Assembly (NCBI GenBank): GCA_027486895.1
Contig: JAIXOE010000042.1
Location: 32,113 to 96,112 of the forward strand
Direction: 5' to 3'
DNA from: Sphingomonadales bacterium
Lineage (GTDB): Bacteria > Pseudomonadota > Alphaproteobacteria > Sphingomonadales > Sphingomonadaceae
Length of the DNA: 64,000 nucleotides
Both the position numbers and the translations under genes were made by a program. Shown here piece by piece: positions 55,348 through 64,000 of this stretch. The notes beneath the pieces were generated by a model that was given only the letters and a program-made list of their open reading frames with translations, did no database searches and was not told the origin of the DNA. How positions within the stretch are numbered: the first letter of the stretch is position 1; the number at the start of each line of letters is the position of its first letter.

Positions 55348-57756
55348 CTAATCGGCCTTCGCAAGCGCATCGTGGACCGCTTCCGCAATCTGCTGGACTG
55401 AAAACGGCTTAGCCAAGAATGACACATTGTCGAGACTGATTGTCTCGCGAAGCTGTTCCTCGGCGTAGCCTGACATAAACAACAGGCGGATGTCGCCATA
55501 CTTATCCCGCAAATTGCGGGCCATGGTTGGGCCATCCATATTGGGCATGACGACGTCTGACACCACAAGGTCGTAACGCTTGCCCTCAGCAAATAGCTCA
55601 AGCGCCTGCTCGCCATCTCCGGCGGTCTCTACGACATATCCCTGCCGTACCAGCGCGCGTTCTGCGACAGCGCGCACCATGTCCTCGTCTTCGACAACCA
55701 ATACCCGACCGCTGCCCCACAAATCCTTCGGCTTGTAGAATTCCTTTTTGCCGGTCTCGACAACAGGCGCTTCACCTTGATGCACTGGCAGGAAGATATC
55801 GAAGCGTGTTCCTTTGCCGACTTTTGAGTCCGCAAAAATGAACCCGCCCGATTGCTTGACGATGCCGTAGACCGTCGAGAGACCAAGCCCCGTACCCTTG
55901 CCCAATTCCTTAGTCGTGAAAAATGGTTCGAATATCTTGGACAGATTTTCTTTGGAAATACCGACACCACTGTCCTCGACGGACAGTTGGACATAGTCTC
56001 CAATGGGCAAGGACTCGCTACCCATTGCCACGACTTCCTGCTGGCTGACAGCCAATGTACTGATGTGCACCACGCCGCCCTTGGGCATAGCGTCACGCGC
56101 ATTTACGCCCAGGTTGATAATTACCTGTTCAAGTTGCCCCGGGTCAGCACGCACGGCACCCACGCCGCGCCCATGATGGACCTCCAGCCGGACAGTCTCG
56201 CCAAGCAATCGCTTAAGCAAGCTTGATACGTCAGCCACAACATTGGCCAACTGCAAAATCTGGGGGCGCAATGTCTGCTGTCGCGAGAACGCCAGCAACT
56301 GCCGCGTTAGGCTCGCCGCGCGATTTGAATTGTTCTTGATCTGCTGGATGTCGTCATAGTCGCCATCACCAGGCTGATGCCGCAACAGCATCAGGTCGCA
56401 ATATCCGATTATCGCAGTCAGGATGTTGTTAAAATCATGCGCGACGCCACCGGCAAGCTGACCAATGGATTCCATCTTGGTCTGCTGGGCAACCTGCCGC
56501 TTCAGGGTGATCTCTTCGCTATTATCCTTGAGTCCGAGCAGAACCGCAGCGTCGCCAAGCCCGCGCACTCCAGCGATCGAAAGTGCAATGACTTCATCGG
56601 GGCGTTCTTTCAACCGAATGGCGATATCGCCTGACGTCATGGAACCGCTGCCATAACGGCGAATGCTGTCCAGTACGGCGCCTTTGTCTTCGGCAATGAC
56701 CAGATCGCCAGGATAAGGCGGCAAATTGGTTGGCTCGACGTCCAGCACGCGTGCAAACGCGTCATTTGCGAACAGAAACCGGCCGTCGCGATCCACCAGA
56801 GCCAGCCCTAAAGGCAGTGTGGAGAGCAATTGTTCGACATGCGCCAACGCGAGGCCACGGTCGACCTTTGCGCCTTCCTCATCCACCGCCAGCAGCAAGG
56901 CTGCGCCTTCAACGTTATTGTCGTTCAGCGGAACGTGCAAAAGCCGGATCGGCAGCCCGCGACGTCCTTCGCGTTCAAAAAAGACGCTGCCCTTGTCGTC
57001 CATCCGCACATAATCTGCAAATAATCGGCCAGTGATGGGATCTTGGTCCGTGCCCGTTGCCCGCAAGGCAAAAGCCGCGTTTGCCGCCCGAACCCGGCCG
57101 TCGGGACCGACAGCAACGGCCATCACGCCGCTGCCTGACATAGCACGCCCGATGCGTCCGGTAATCAGTTCAATCGCGCGGCTTTCAATCGCGAGCTGCT
57201 CAATGGGCGCCAGCCGCCACAATAGATATTCGTCAGCAGCGCCCGCGCGTGCAACCTTGACGCTATACGCCCGTTGATCCTTGGTGATGCTATCGATCTG
57301 GGCACTGCCGTCGCGCCATGCAACACGACCTGCCGCGACCATCAAAGACTGGCCCGATTCATCTATACCGAGATCTGGCGGAGCCTTCAGTCCGGGAAAC
57401 GCTCTCGTAAAATGGTCGTTTGCGCACACCAGCCGGCCCGCCCGGTCGCTAATGGCAATTGCAGCATCGCTCAGTTGCGTGGCAGCATGTGTGATGGACC
57501 AGTCAGGCGGCGACACGTCAACAATGTCGTCGGCCGAGCCAGTGTTCCGAAAAAAGTTAATGAGCGCGCCTGCCGCAATGATAACAGCGGCGCAGGAGCC
57601 AACGAGAATGATGTTGCCCGTCGAGAACCACAATATTGCCAGCGAGGCTAAGGTTGCGAGCGCTAAAACCCCAACCTGACGCACATCCAGCTTGGCGGAC
57701 TGATCAATATCCCCGCCAAACATCTGGAGTTGAGTCGGCGGGGATATTTTGTTCAA
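55348..57756 (-). CDS. cckA: Hybrid sensor histidine kinase CckA-like (PAS, HisKA, HATPase, REC)
   Basis: Two N-terminal TM helices, [51 protein letters not shown]-term [28 protein letters not shown]...[13 protein letters not shown]. Confidence 0.9.
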   Translation of the reverse strand: MNKISPPTQLQMFGGDIDQSAKLDVRQVGVLALATLASLAILWFSTGNIILVGSCAAVIIAAGALINFFRNTGSADDIVDVSPPDWSITHAATQLSDAAIAISDRAGRLVCANDHFTRAFPGLKAPPDLGIDESGQSLMVAAGRVAWRDGSAQIDSITKDQRAYSVKVARAGAADEYLLWRLAPIEQLAIESRAIELITGRIGRAMSGSGVMAVAVGPDGRVRAANAAFALRATGTDQDPITGRLFADYVRMDDKGSVFFEREGRRGLPIRLLHVPLNDNNVEGAALLLAVDEEGAKVDRGLALAHVEQLLSTLPLGLALVDRDGRFLFANDAFARVLDVEPTNLPPYPGDLVIAEDKGAVLDSIRRYGSGSMTSGDIAIRLKERPDEVIALSIAGVRGLGDAAVLLGLKDNSEEITLKRQVAQQTKMESIGQLAGGVAHDFNNILTAIIGYCDLMLLRHQPGDGDYDDIQQIKNNSNRAASLTRQLLAFSRQQTLRPQILQLANVVADVSSLLKRLLGETVRLEVHHGRGVGAVRADPGQLEQVIINLGVNARDAMPKGGVVHISTLAVSQQEVVAMGSESLPIGDYVQLSVEDSGVGISKENLSKIFEPFFTTKELGKGTGLGLSTVYGIVKQSGGFIFADSKVGKGTRFDIFLPVHQGEAPVVETGKKEFYKPKDLWGSGRVLVVEDEDMVRAVAERALVRQGYVVETAGDGEQALELFAEGKRYDLVVSDVVMPNMDGPTMARNLRDKYGDIRLLFMSGYAEEQLRETISLDNVSFLAKPFSVQQIAEAVHDALAKAD

Positions 57757-57765
57757 AACGATTCC

Positions 57766-59814
57766 TTACCAGATGCGAACGCGGTCCTCAGGCTTGAGGT
57801 ACAACTTTCCGTCTGCTTTCGGCTGGAACGCATCGTACCATTTGTCAAGATTGCGAACGACCCAAGCGCGTTGTTCCGACGGGCTGTGCGGATCGGTAAT
57901 CAGACGCTGACGCAAATTCGCTTCACGATAATTGCGGCGCCACACTTGCGCCCAACCAAGGAAAAAGCGCTGATCGCCTGTCATTCCGTCGATCACCGGC
58001 GGCTCCTTGCCATTCAGCGAGGTGCGATATGCGTCATAGGCAATCGTGAGACCGGCAAGGTCGCCGATGTTTTCACCAAGCGTAAATTCACCCTTTACCG
58101 AAGCATCCGGAAAAATCTTGTAAGCGTCATATTGCGCAATCAGTTTTTTCCCGGCGGCCTCAAAAGCTTTAACGTCACTTTCAGTCCACCAATCGGCGAG
58201 CTTTCCAGTCGAGTCATACTTCGCACCTTGGTCATCGAAATGGTGGCTTATTTCATGACCGATTACCGCGCCAATACCGCCATAGTTTACGGCGGGATCA
58301 GCCTTTGCGTCAAAGAAAGGCGGCTGCAAAATGGCAGCGGGGAAGACGATTTCGTTCATCCCAAAGTTGGCGTAGGCATTCACCGTCTGCGGCAACATGC
58401 CCCACTCCCAACGGCGGATGGGTTGGCCAAGCTTCGACATATTGTCATCAAAGCCCCATTGGTTTGAGCGCAAGTCGTTGCCAAACAAATCGCCACGTAC
58501 GACTTTCAGATTTGAATAATCTTTCCAGCGATCAGGGTATCCAATTTTGGTTGTGAAATTGGCGAGCTTCTCGCGTGCCTTAACCTTCGTTTCGGGCTGC
58601 ATCCAGCTGAGGCCATCGATACGGCGGCCCATCGCGGAAAGGACATTCTTCACAAGAACGTCCATCGCAGCTTTGGTTTCGGGCGGGAAATATTTCGCGG
58701 CGTATGCCTTGCCGACTTCGTCGCCAACGGTGCCCTCGGTCAACGAAACGCCCCGTTTCCAACGCGGCTCGCGCTGGGGTGTCCCTTGCAGCGTCGTGCC
58801 GTAGAACGCGAATGTCGTGTCCGAGACCGAGTCGGGCAACACATTTGAAAAGCTCGCGAGGCTGTTGACGATCATCTGATCTTTCAGAACCGCGATATCA
58901 GTTTCGCCATAGATTTTGGAAATGCCGGTCAGCGCGCTTGGCTGATTAACGATGACGTCGCCAATCTTGGGGCTCAGCTTTGCCAAAATAGGCGACATTC
59001 TAAGGCCCGGTGTAATGGCATCCAGCTGGGCGAGCGACATTTTATTATATGTCTTTGTGGCGTCACTTGAGTCTTCACGCGTCCACTGCACTTCGGCGAT
59101 GCGCTTTTCCATCGCGAAGATGGCATCGGCACGCGCATCGGCATTTTTCTCGCCGGCTAATGTCAGCATTTTTGCAAGATATGCTTTATAAGCCTTTCTG
59201 ATACCTTCAAATTTATCGTTTTCGACAAGATACATGTCGCGGTCAGGCAAGCCCGTTCCCGCCTGATACATTTGGAAGATGTAAACATCTGGGTTCTTGT
59301 CGTCTTGGCCTACATATCCGCCAAACAGAGCACCGACGCCATTACGCGCAGCTACAGGAAGCAGTTTTTCAAACGCTGCCTTGCTCTTCACGCTGCGCAC
59401 AGTCTTCAACCAAGGTTGAATTGGCTTCAAGCCCATTTTCTCAACATTAGCCTGATCGATATAGCTCGCATAGACGTCGCCAGCTTTGCTGCCAGCGCGA
59501 TCTTTTTCAGCGTCGAGAACAAGCTTCACCCGGTCCTTCGACAAATCGTCGAGCGCCGTGAACATGCCGTAGTTGGATTTATCCGCAGGAATTGGGGTGT
59601 TGGCGGCCCATTTGCCATTGGCGAAGCCATAAAAGTCGTCAGCAGGCGATACGCTGCTATCCATGCCGGCTGTATCAAAACCAAAGGTGCCAAGTTGCGG
59701 CCCCTCTTTGGCGGTCTCTTGCTTGGTGTCAGATTGGCTTTGCGCAAAAGCTGGTGTGGCAAGCGATGCCAAAGACACCGATGCTGCCAATGCGATTTTA
59801 AGTGCGAAATTCAT
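57766..59814 (-). CDS. M13-family metallopeptidase (neprilysin/PepO-like)
   Basis: Signal peptide; NEIVFPAAILQPPFFDAKADPAVNYGGIGAVIGHEISHHFDDQGAKYDSTG (HEISH), GENIGDLAGLTIAYDAY. Confidence 0.95.
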   Translation of the reverse strand: MNFALKIALAASVSLASLATPAFAQSQSDTKQETAKEGPQLGTFGFDTAGMDSSVSPADDFYGFANGKWAANTPIPADKSNYGMFTALDDLSKDRVKLVLDAEKDRAGSKAGDVYASYIDQANVEKMGLKPIQPWLKTVRSVKSKAAFEKLLPVAARNGVGALFGGYVGQDDKNPDVYIFQMYQAGTGLPDRDMYLVENDKFEGIRKAYKAYLAKMLTLAGEKNADARADAIFAMEKRIAEVQWTREDSSDATKTYNKMSLAQLDAITPGLRMSPILAKLSPKIGDVIVNQPSALTGISKIYGETDIAVLKDQMIVNSLASFSNVLPDSVSDTTFAFYGTTLQGTPQREPRWKRGVSLTEGTVGDEVGKAYAAKYFPPETKAAMDVLVKNVLSAMGRRIDGLSWMQPETKVKAREKLANFTTKIGYPDRWKDYSNLKVVRGDLFGNDLRSNQWGFDDNMSKLGQPIRRWEWGMLPQTVNAYANFGMNEIVFPAAILQPPFFDAKADPAVNYGGIGAVIGHEISHHFDDQGAKYDSTGKLADWWTESDVKAFEAAGKKLIAQYDAYKIFPDASVKGEFTLGENIGDLAGLTIAYDAYRTSLNGKEPPVIDGMTGDQRFFLGWAQVWRRNYREANLRQRLITDPHSPSEQRAWVVRNLDKWYDAFQPKADGKLYLKPEDRVRIW

Positions 59815-59875
59815 TTAAATGCTCCCGTATTTTCGTGGGGAGAATAGAGGCTCGCGAACCAAAGGCTACAAAAGT

Positions 59876-60442
59876 TTATCCACGAGACGCAACTGACTTC
59901 GACCGGCGTCGCCATTTGGCGCTTATCCGCCAGCGCCAGAACCACGCCGACACTACATAACCGAACACGGCAGCGACGATGGAGATAATTGCTAGCCCTG
60001 CGATCCCTTGGACTAGCGCCAACGGAGCTTCGTTCCAGACATAATCACCCCAAGCGGAAAGAGGCGCCGACGTCTCGATAAGTTCGTAAAACCGGCCGGA
60101 CCCGTTGTTGAGCCGAAGCACCGATTCACCTACATAAACCGAGCCCAGCAAAATGAACGGGGTTGTAGCGGGCATACTTAGGAACGTCATGGCCGCACCG
60201 ATGGGGATATTAGCGCGGAATGGCAGCGCCAGCAACGCAACGCCCGCGATTTGGACACCCGGTATTAAAAGGAAAATACCGACCAACAGGCCAAGCGCAA
60301 CACCGCGCGGAACCGAGCGCCGTGTAAAGCGCCACAGGGCGGGATGAAACACGCGCTGCGCAAAAGGCCGCAGGAAGCGGCTACGTTCAAAACTGTCGCG
60401 TGTGGGCGCTTGCCTATGCAGCCAGGCGTTGAATTTACTCAT
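59876..60442 (-). CDS. DUF2062-like membrane protein
   Basis: [66 protein letters not shown]. Confidence 0.85.
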   Translation of the reverse strand: MSKFNAWLHRQAPTRDSFERSRFLRPFAQRVFHPALWRFTRRSVPRGVALGLLVGIFLLIPGVQIAGVALLALPFRANIPIGAAMTFLSMPATTPFILLGSVYVGESVLRLNNGSGRFYELIETSAPLSAWGDYVWNEAPLALVQGIAGLAIISIVAAVFGYVVSAWFWRWRISAKWRRRSKSVASRG

Positions 60443-60921
60443 CCACGGTCGCGCATAATGCGTCCCTGCTCACGTTTCCAATCCCGCTCTTTCTCGGTGG
60501 CACGCTTATCAGGTGCCTTTTTACCCTTTGCGAGCGCCAATTCCACTTTCGCCCTGCCGCGTCCATTGAAATAAATCGACAGAGGGACAAGCGTCATGCC
60601 CTGCCGCATAACTGCGCCGTGCAGCCTATTTATTTCACGCTCGTTCAGCAGCAGCTTTCGTGGCCGTTTTGGCTCGTGATTGTTCCGGTTTCCGTGACTG
60701 AATTCAGGGATGTTCGCGTTAATCAACCATATCTGGTCATCACGAACTTCCGCATAGCTCTCGGCGATTGAACCCTCACCAAAGCGCAACGATTTCACTT
60801 CGGTTCCGGTCAGGACAATACCGGCCTCATATTTGTCATCGATATGAAAATCATAACGGGCGCGCCGGTTTTCGGCGACCGTTTTGACTTTGTTAAATGC
60901 TTCGGGCTTTGGACGCGTCAT
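60439..60921 (-). CDS. smpB: SsrA-binding protein SmpB
   Basis: [84 protein letters not shown]. Confidence 0.97.
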   Translation of the reverse strand: MTRPKPEAFNKVKTVAENRRARYDFHIDDKYEAGIVLTGTEVKSLRFGEGSIAESYAEVRDDQIWLINANIPEFSHGNRNNHEPKRPRKLLLNEREINRLHGAVMRQGMTLVPLSIYFNGRGRAKVELALAKGKKAPDKRATEKERDWKREQGRIMRDRG

Positions 60922-61796
60922 TAGATAAGCCCTGCATTCTCCAAGGCGGCATCAACCTGACGACGGCTCGCTTCGCTTGGCGGAGTCATTGGCAGGCGCA
61001 ACTCTGTTGGAAATCCTTCGATCACACGCGACAGCGCATATTTGATCGGCCCCGGCGACGCATCAGAAAACAATGCCAAATGAAGGGGATAAAGCTTATC
61101 ATTCAGCTCACGTGCCAAACTGTAGTCGCCCGACGCACATGCCGCCTGAAATTCTGCGCACAATTTAGGTGCAACATTTGCAGTAACCGAAATGCACCCT
61201 CGCCCGCCTGCCGCATTGAAGGAAAGCGACTGTTCGTCCACGCCCGACAACAGGCAGAAATCAGGTCCGCACGCCAACCGATGGTCCGTCACGCGCGGCA
61301 TATCACCGCTTGCATCCTTGATGCCAATCACCGTCGGCAACTGCGCAAGACGCGCGACCGTTTCCGGTTTGATGTCCGTCACGGTACGCGCGGGTACGTT
61401 ATAAAGCACGATCGGCAGGTCGTTCTTTTTGGTCATCGCCTCGAAATGCGCGTAAATGCCTTCTTGGTTGGGACGGTTGTAGTAAGGCGCAACGACCAAG
61501 CCAGCAGCAGCGCCGCTTTTCTTTGAAAAATTAAGATGGAGAATTGCGTTGTTGGTGTCGTTCGACCCACAGCCAGCTATCACGGGTACACGCCCCGCGG
61601 CTTGCTCAATACACACTTCGATGACGCGATGATGCTCGGCGTTCGACAGCGTTGATGCTTCACCGGTGGTTCCAGCTGGTACCAGCGCACTTGATCCCTG
61701 CTCGATTTGCCAATCGACTAACGCGCGAAAATGCTTTTCGCTAAACGCTCCGTCGCAAAAAGGAGTCACTAGGGCCGGTATCGATCCGGAAAACAT
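60921..61796 (-). CDS. dapA: 4-hydroxy-tetrahydrodipicolinate synthase
   Basis: [86 protein letters not shown]. Confidence 0.97.
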   Translation of the reverse strand: MFSGSIPALVTPFCDGAFSEKHFRALVDWQIEQGSSALVPAGTTGEASTLSNAEHHRVIEVCIEQAAGRVPVIAGCGSNDTNNAILHLNFSKKSGAAAGLVVAPYYNRPNQEGIYAHFEAMTKKNDLPIVLYNVPARTVTDIKPETVARLAQLPTVIGIKDASGDMPRVTDHRLACGPDFCLLSGVDEQSLSFNAAGGRGCISVTANVAPKLCAEFQAACASGDYSLARELNDKLYPLHLALFSDASPGPIKYALSRVIEGFPTELRLPMTPPSEASRRQVDAALENAGLI

Positions 61797-61883
61797 AGCA
61801 TAACACTTTCATTCTGGGCCATATAGGCCGCTAAGGGCTATATAGTCGTTCGTTCAGCACCTGATAAGGATGGGGCACATAAT

Positions 61884-63914
61884 ATGTCCAGCATGGTAAA
61901 GCATCTCATTTCGGCATCGATGCTGATAATTCCGTTTTCGTCGGCTGCCGCAGCCCAGCAGACTGATGGCGTCGTATGGCAGCGCGGCACAGGCGCTGGC
62001 CCAGTTGCTGCGCCCACTGCGCAATTGCCTCAGGCCCCAACGGTGCAATATGACCCAAGCGAGGGGCAAGTGCCCGCCGCATTACAACGCTGGAAAATGC
62101 TGAGCGCATCGGGGAATTTCAGCTTTGGAGAATATGCTTCGTTTCTGATGCGTTATCCCGATTGGCCGAATAGCGACGAGATGCGCAAGAACGCCGAACA
62201 GGCAATTGATCCCTTGTCGACGTCACCCAGTCAGGTTGTCGCGTTCTTTGATCGCTTGCCTCCCCTCACCAACGCTGGGCGTGCGAAGTTCGCGATCGCG
62301 CTCGATGCGTCGGGTGACAAATCACGCGCTGAAACCCAAGCGCGCGAGGCGTGGCGGGGTGGTGCACTTAACGATGACGACGAAACGCGTATATTCCGAA
62401 TCGCGGGTAATCGCTTCAGTTCCGCTGACCATGACGCCCGCGTTGACCGCCTTTTATGGTCGGGATCAACCCGTGGCGCCGAACGGTGGGTAGCCTATAC
62501 GTCACCGCAACGCCGCCCTGCCTTTGTTGCAGCGCTCGCTACGCGCATGAAGGCCCCTGATGCTGATCAAAAAGTGCAGGAAGCGGGATCACTGGCGAAC
62601 AGCGAAGCGAGCCTGATCGCAGCCAGAGCGGACTTCATGCGGACATCGGGAAACAGCATGGGTGCGCGCGAGTTACTCGCAAACCGCGCCAATCTTGCTG
62701 CTCCAGCGCCTGTTCTTAAAGACTGGTACCAATTGCTGCTAACGCATGCGCAAGCGGCTGCAGATGATGGGCAATATGACATAGCGTACCGCATAGCTTC
62801 ACGCGTTGACGACGCCGCTCCGCGCGGACTTGTTATGGTCGATCAAGACATCACCACACGCGACCGCTACACCAGCCTCACGTGGCTTGCTGGCACCACG
62901 GCTATGGAAAAGCTTGGCCGCCCAGGTGACGCCGTGGCGATGTTCGAACGTTATGCGGCGGCTGCGAAATCGGCGCAAACCCGTTCAAAGGGCTTACACT
63001 TTGCCGGCAAAGCAGCGACCAAGGCTGGCGATCAAGCATCGGCCACACGCTATCATGAACAAGCCGCGGCTTATTATGAGAGCTTTTTTGGCCAGTTGTC
63101 GCTCGAACAGTTGCGGCGTCCCCTGCCCCAAGTGCCTCGTATCACCCCTACCGCACCCGTTTTGACTGAAGGAAATGTACCGGCCGTCTATTTAGCGGCA
63201 GCGCTCGCCTCCAAATATGGAAGTTGGAAAGACCAAAGCAACTTCTTCAGAGCCATTGCGCGAAATGCCAAGGATGCGGGCGACTTTGCCACGGCTATTG
63301 GTCTGTCCCAAAAATTGGGTCGGCCCGATCTGGCAGTGATGGCGGGACGTACCGCGCGAACAGCCGGTATTCCTGAACTTTTGGGTAACAGCTACCCAAC
63401 GGTCAATGTGCCTGCATCGCATAACCAGACATGGACCCTTGCCCATGCAATCATGCGGCAAGAGAGCCAGTTTGACCGGGCAGCTGTCAGCCACGCAGGT
63501 GCCCGCGGGCTCATGCAGCTTATGCCCGGAACAGCCCGCGAGACCTCGGGCAAGATAGCGATGGCATATCGGCCGGAAGCACTGACGGTTGATACCGATT
63601 ACAACATCGCCCTTGGTGCAACTTATATCGAACGGATGCTGGATTATTTCGGGGGCAGCTATCCACTTGCGATCGCGGCTTATAATGGCGGCCCCGGCAA
63701 TGTGAACAAATGGCTAAAAGCCTATGGTGACCCGCGTACTGGCTCCATCGGCATGATGGAATGGATTGAAAAGATCCCGCTAACCGAGACACGCGATTAT
63801 GTTTATCGCGTGCTGGAGAATGCCGTGATGTATGATCATCTCCACCCCGAACGCGCGCGTGTGCGGTCGGCAACACCTCTCAGCACATATCTGGGCAAAT
63901 CATCGCCAGGATGA
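61884..63914 (+). CDS. Soluble lytic murein transglycosylase (Slt70-like)
   Basis: Signal peptide; superhelical N-terminal part; AIMRQESQFDRAAVSHAGARGLMQLMPGTARETSGK, AIAAYNGGPGNVNKWL. Confidence 0.94.
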   Translation: MSSMVKHLISASMLIIPFSSAAAAQQTDGVVWQRGTGAGPVAAPTAQLPQAPTVQYDPSEGQVPAALQRWKMLSASGNFSFGEYASFLMRYPDWPNSDEMRKNAEQAIDPLSTSPSQVVAFFDRLPPLTNAGRAKFAIALDASGDKSRAETQAREAWRGGALNDDDETRIFRIAGNRFSSADHDARVDRLLWSGSTRGAERWVAYTSPQRRPAFVAALATRMKAPDADQKVQEAGSLANSEASLIAARADFMRTSGNSMGARELLANRANLAAPAPVLKDWYQLLLTHAQAAADDGQYDIAYRIASRVDDAAPRGLVMVDQDITTRDRYTSLTWLAGTTAMEKLGRPGDAVAMFERYAAAAKSAQTRSKGLHFAGKAATKAGDQASATRYHEQAAAYYESFFGQLSLEQLRRPLPQVPRITPTAPVLTEGNVPAVYLAAALASKYGSWKDQSNFFRAIARNAKDAGDFATAIGLSQKLGRPDLAVMAGRTARTAGIPELLGNSYPTVNVPASHNQTWTLAHAIMRQESQFDRAAVSHAGARGLMQLMPGTARETSGKIAMAYRPEALTVDTDYNIALGATYIERMLDYFGGSYPLAIAAYNGGPGNVNKWLKAYGDPRTGSIGMMEWIEKIPLTETRDYVYRVLENAVMYDHLHPERARVRSATPLSTYLGKSSPG

Positions 63915-63927
63915 CATAGGGAGCGCC

Positions 63928-64000
63928 ATGGAGCGCACTAACCCCATTACCCCTGCTGGATTCGCCGCCTTGCGCGCGCGTTATGAACAATTGTTCGCGG
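63928..64000 (+). CDS. Start of a GreA/GreB-family transcription elongation factor (truncated by window edge)
   Basis: ATGGAGCGCACTAACCCC... gives MERTNPITPAGFAALRARYEQLFA, a Gre-type N-terminus; only 24 codons visible. Confidence 0.55.
   Translation, partial: MERTNPITPAGFAALRARYEQLFA

Noticed and set aside
61797-61883. GGCCATATAGGCC/GGCTATATAG repeats between dapA and slt as an operator
   Set aside because: Short, imperfect and AT-rich in a promoter region; could arise by chance and has no second instance I could find by eye.

Overview
The window is a gene-dense alphaproteobacterial chromosome segment. Protein sequences and gene order look like Sphingomonadales; this is inference, with no database search. 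About 50 CDS are supported, plus one tRNA-Leu(UAG), several terminator or operator-like hairpins and three palindromic intergenic repeats. Most of it is core genome: clpPX, tig, gatCAB, pyrB with a dihydroorotase-like partner, purF, hisI, korAB, rppH, guaB, pckA, chvIG-hprK-rapZ-EIIA-HPr, psd/pssA, icd, alaS, recA, cckA, smpB, dapA and slt. I saw no CRISPR array, prophage, transposase or obvious defence island. The observations most worth a second look are: (1) an orphan ParA-like ATPase cluster with a small basic-N-terminus/RHH-like partner and two flanking SPOR-domain proteins; (2) a dihydroorotase homologue next to pyrB that has lost the metal and catalytic motifs; (3) a near-perfect Pho-box match upstream of a TonB-dependent receptor; (4) two 132-bp REPIN-like repeats with a compensatory base-pair change; (5) a four-half-site inverted repeat over the start codon of an uncharacterised protein downstream of pckA; (6) an Ala/Lys/Pro-rich histone-H1-like tail on trigger factor. 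No clearly new multi-gene system could be proven from sequence alone.
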